Below, piece after piece: positions 14,499 to 15,848 of a stretch of 15,848 bases of DNA (position 1 is the stretch's first letter; each line of letters opens with the position of its first letter). The notes below the pieces were generated by a model. It was not told where the DNA came from. It saw only the letters and a program-made list of their open reading frames with translations, and did not search any database. Made by a program: the position numbers and the translations under genes. Source of the stretch: Bacteroidota bacterium (GTDB lineage: Bacteria > Bacteroidota > Bacteroidia > Bacteroidales > WCHB1-69); NCBI GenBank assembly GCA_023392945.1, contig JAEWNB010000193.1, forward strand, positions 1 to 15,848. The letters run 5' to 3'.

Positions 14499-15767
14499 AT
14501 GAAAAAACAGACAAAAAGAAAAAGTAGAAAAGAACAGTTACAAGAAGAAATAGATAAAATCATACCGGATCGTGAGGAGCAAAAAGCGATGATAAATGGA
14601 TTATATCAAGGTAATCCATTATTTGGAGAGAGAGGTATTTTTACTGATTTATTACAAAGAATGGTAAATTTGTCATTAGAAGGAGAGTTAGAAAATTATT
14701 TAGAATCATCAGCAACAGAGACAAACAACAGAAAAAATGGCTTCAAAAAGAAGCAAGTAAGGAGTAGCGGAGGGATGTTGTCGATTAACACACCAAGAGA
14801 TCGGAATGGAGAATATGAGCCCATCATGGTCAAGAACTGGGAGCGAGAGTTAACAACAGGGATGGATGAAATTATTCTAAGTCTTTATGCAAGAGGACAT
14901 TCAGTTGAAGATGTTCAACAACATTTAAGACAGATTTATGGTGTAGATATAAGTAATAGTGTTATAAGTACGATAACAGACAAAATTCTTCCTGAGATTA
15001 CCTCATGGCAGCATAGAAGTTTATCATCCTGTTATGTTGTAATGTATTTGGATGGAATATATTACAAAACAAGAGAAGATGGGAAGTATACGACAAAGGT
15101 TGTCTATACCTGTTATGGAATCACAGTAAATGGAGAACGTGATATTTTGGGACTTTATATAAATGAATCAGAAGGGGCAAATCAATGGGGCCTAATCTTG
15201 GAAGATCTTAAAAGAAGAGGAGTTGAAGAAGTTCTATTTTTCTGTGTTGACGGGCTAACAGGATTTAAAGATGTCCTAGAATTAGTTTTTCCCAAAGCAA
15301 TAGTACAACGTTGTGTTGTTCACATGATTAGAACCTCAACACGTTTTGTTAGTAATCGCGATATAAAAGCTGTATGTGCTGATTTAAAGGCTATATATCA
15401 ATCTACGAACGTAATAGAAGCAGAACTTGCTCTAGAATCCTGTGAAGAAAAGTGGGGAAAAAAGTATAAAGGGTTGGTCGATCATTGGAGAAATAATTGG
15501 GATTCGTTCATTCCTTTTTTGGATTATGATCCCAAGATTCGAAGGATGATATACACTACGAATCCGGTTGAAGCTGTTCATCGAGTGATGAGAAAAGTAA
15601 CGAAATCAAAAGGAAGTTGGAGCAATGACAAAGGCCTAATTAAACAGCTTTATTTAACTCTTATGTACAATAAAAAGTCTTGGAATGTGCCAGTATTTAA
15701 CTGGAAGCCTATACAAATGGAATTAATAAAAATATTTAGTGAAAGATATGAAAGACACTTGCAATAA
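14499..15767 (+). CDS. IS256-family (Mutator-type) DDE transposase
   Basis: 422 residues, near the usual size for IS256 transposases. The DDE triad is visible as D185 (YLDGIYY), D251 (FCVDGLTGF) and E358 (TTNPVEAVHR). The conserved C-x2-H motif between the second D and the E is present at C272/H275 (QRCVVHMIR). A helical, basic N-terminus with the phrase NGFKKKQVRSSGG is the usual terminal-repeat-binding region. The frame has no internal stop or frameshift, so the enzyme is probably active. The ATG at 14499 lies 64 bp inside the left end, as expected. It is the only plus-strand intact gene in this half of the window. Confidence 0.95.
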   Translation: MKKQTKRKSRKEQLQEEIDKIIPDREEQKAMINGLYQGNPLFGERGIFTDLLQRMVNLSLEGELENYLESSATETNNRKNGFKKKQVRSSGGMLSINTPRDRNGEYEPIMVKNWERELTTGMDEIILSLYARGHSVEDVQQHLRQIYGVDISNSVISTITDKILPEITSWQHRSLSSCYVVMYLDGIYYKTREDGKYTTKVVYTCYGITVNGERDILGLYINESEGANQWGLILEDLKRRGVEEVLFFCVDGLTGFKDVLELVFPKAIVQRCVVHMIRTSTRFVSNRDIKAVCADLKAIYQSTNVIEAELALESCEEKWGKKYKGLVDHWRNNWDSFIPFLDYDPKIRRMIYTTNPVEAVHRVMRKVTKSKGSWSNDKGLIKQLYLTLMYNKKSWNVPVFNWKPIQMELIKIFSERYERHLQ

Positions 15768-15824
15768 TTTTGTACTTTTGTCAATCCAAATCACAATTGT
15801 GGAATTTGGACTGAATAAATCATC

Positions 15825-15848
15825 TGACACAGATTTTAGAACACTCCC
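15825..15848 (-). repeat. Right terminal inverted repeat of the IS256-family element
   Basis: Reverse complement reads GGGAGTGTTCTAAAATCTGTG and on to TCA, matching the left end. It runs to the last base of the window and may extend further. Confidence 0.75.

Larger units (their letters stand above)
14435..15848 (+). mobile_element. IS256-family insertion sequence, about 1.41 kb
   Basis: One transposase gene lies between matching terminal inverted repeats. The left end is at about 14435 (gagact then GTTCTGAAATCTGTGTCA). The right end, read in reverse complement from 15848, is gggagt then GTTCTAAAATCTGTGTCA. Length and organisation fit IS256. The right end coincides with the window edge, so the exact terminus and target-site duplication cannot be confirmed. 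Confidence 0.85.

Noticed and set aside
14260..14514. 84-codon minus-strand gene
   Set aside because: It is a translation of the 22-bp array and the IS left end; a 22-bp period cannot maintain a reading frame.

Overview
The window looks like chromosomal DNA of a member of the Bacteroidota, most likely Bacteroidales. The grounds are an A+T-rich sequence, promoter-like TAnnTTTG boxes instead of clear Shine-Dalgarno sites, a secreted protein ending in a type IX secretion (T9SS type B / CHU_C) sorting domain, and genes typical of the group. The first 1.4 kb is visibly more GC-rich than the rest and looks like resident chromosome. The remainder is AT-rich accessory DNA with a large defence operon, repeats, gene remnants and an insertion sequence.

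Layout. Positions 1-1384 (minus strand) hold a two-gene radical-SAM DNA modification/repair pair: the start of a TIGR03915-type partner, cut by the window edge, and the complete TIGR03916-type radical SAM protein. Positions 1385-1974 have no gene. They hold a 76-bp segment that recurs at 5591-5666 and an orphan 3' half of a CAU-anticodon tRNA, a likely scar of element integration. Positions 1975-5088 (minus) encode a 1037-residue secreted, cysteine-rich repeat protein. The gap 5089-5674 contains a second, shorter copy of the tRNA-like sequence, a short orphan coding remnant, and the second copy of the 76-bp segment.

Positions 5675-13563 (minus) form one tightly packed seven-gene array. In transcription order it is: a small XRE-type HTH protein, a SIR2-domain protein, a HerA-type ATPase, then QatA (KAP P-loop NTPase), QatB, QatC (QueC-like) and QatD (TatD-like nuclease). 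Gaps are 1, 2 and 25 bp and the other junctions overlap, so a single transcript is likely. SIR2-HerA (NAD-depleting) and QatABCD are each known anti-phage systems. Here they appear joined behind one putative regulator. No terminator or promoter is evident in the 25 bp between them.

Positions 13685-13967 hold a frameshifted remnant resembling the C-terminus of a DUF3987-type mobile-element protein. Positions 14091-14412 hold a striking array with an exact 22-bp period in two sub-families, each unit carrying a palindrome. From about 14435 to the window end lies an IS256-family element with matching terminal inverted repeats and an apparently intact DDE transposase.

The likely working unit is the defence operon. 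The HTH protein would control expression, SIR2-HerA would form a phage-triggered NAD-hydrolysing complex, and Qat would be a second effector system. Whether the two systems cooperate cannot be told from sequence alone.
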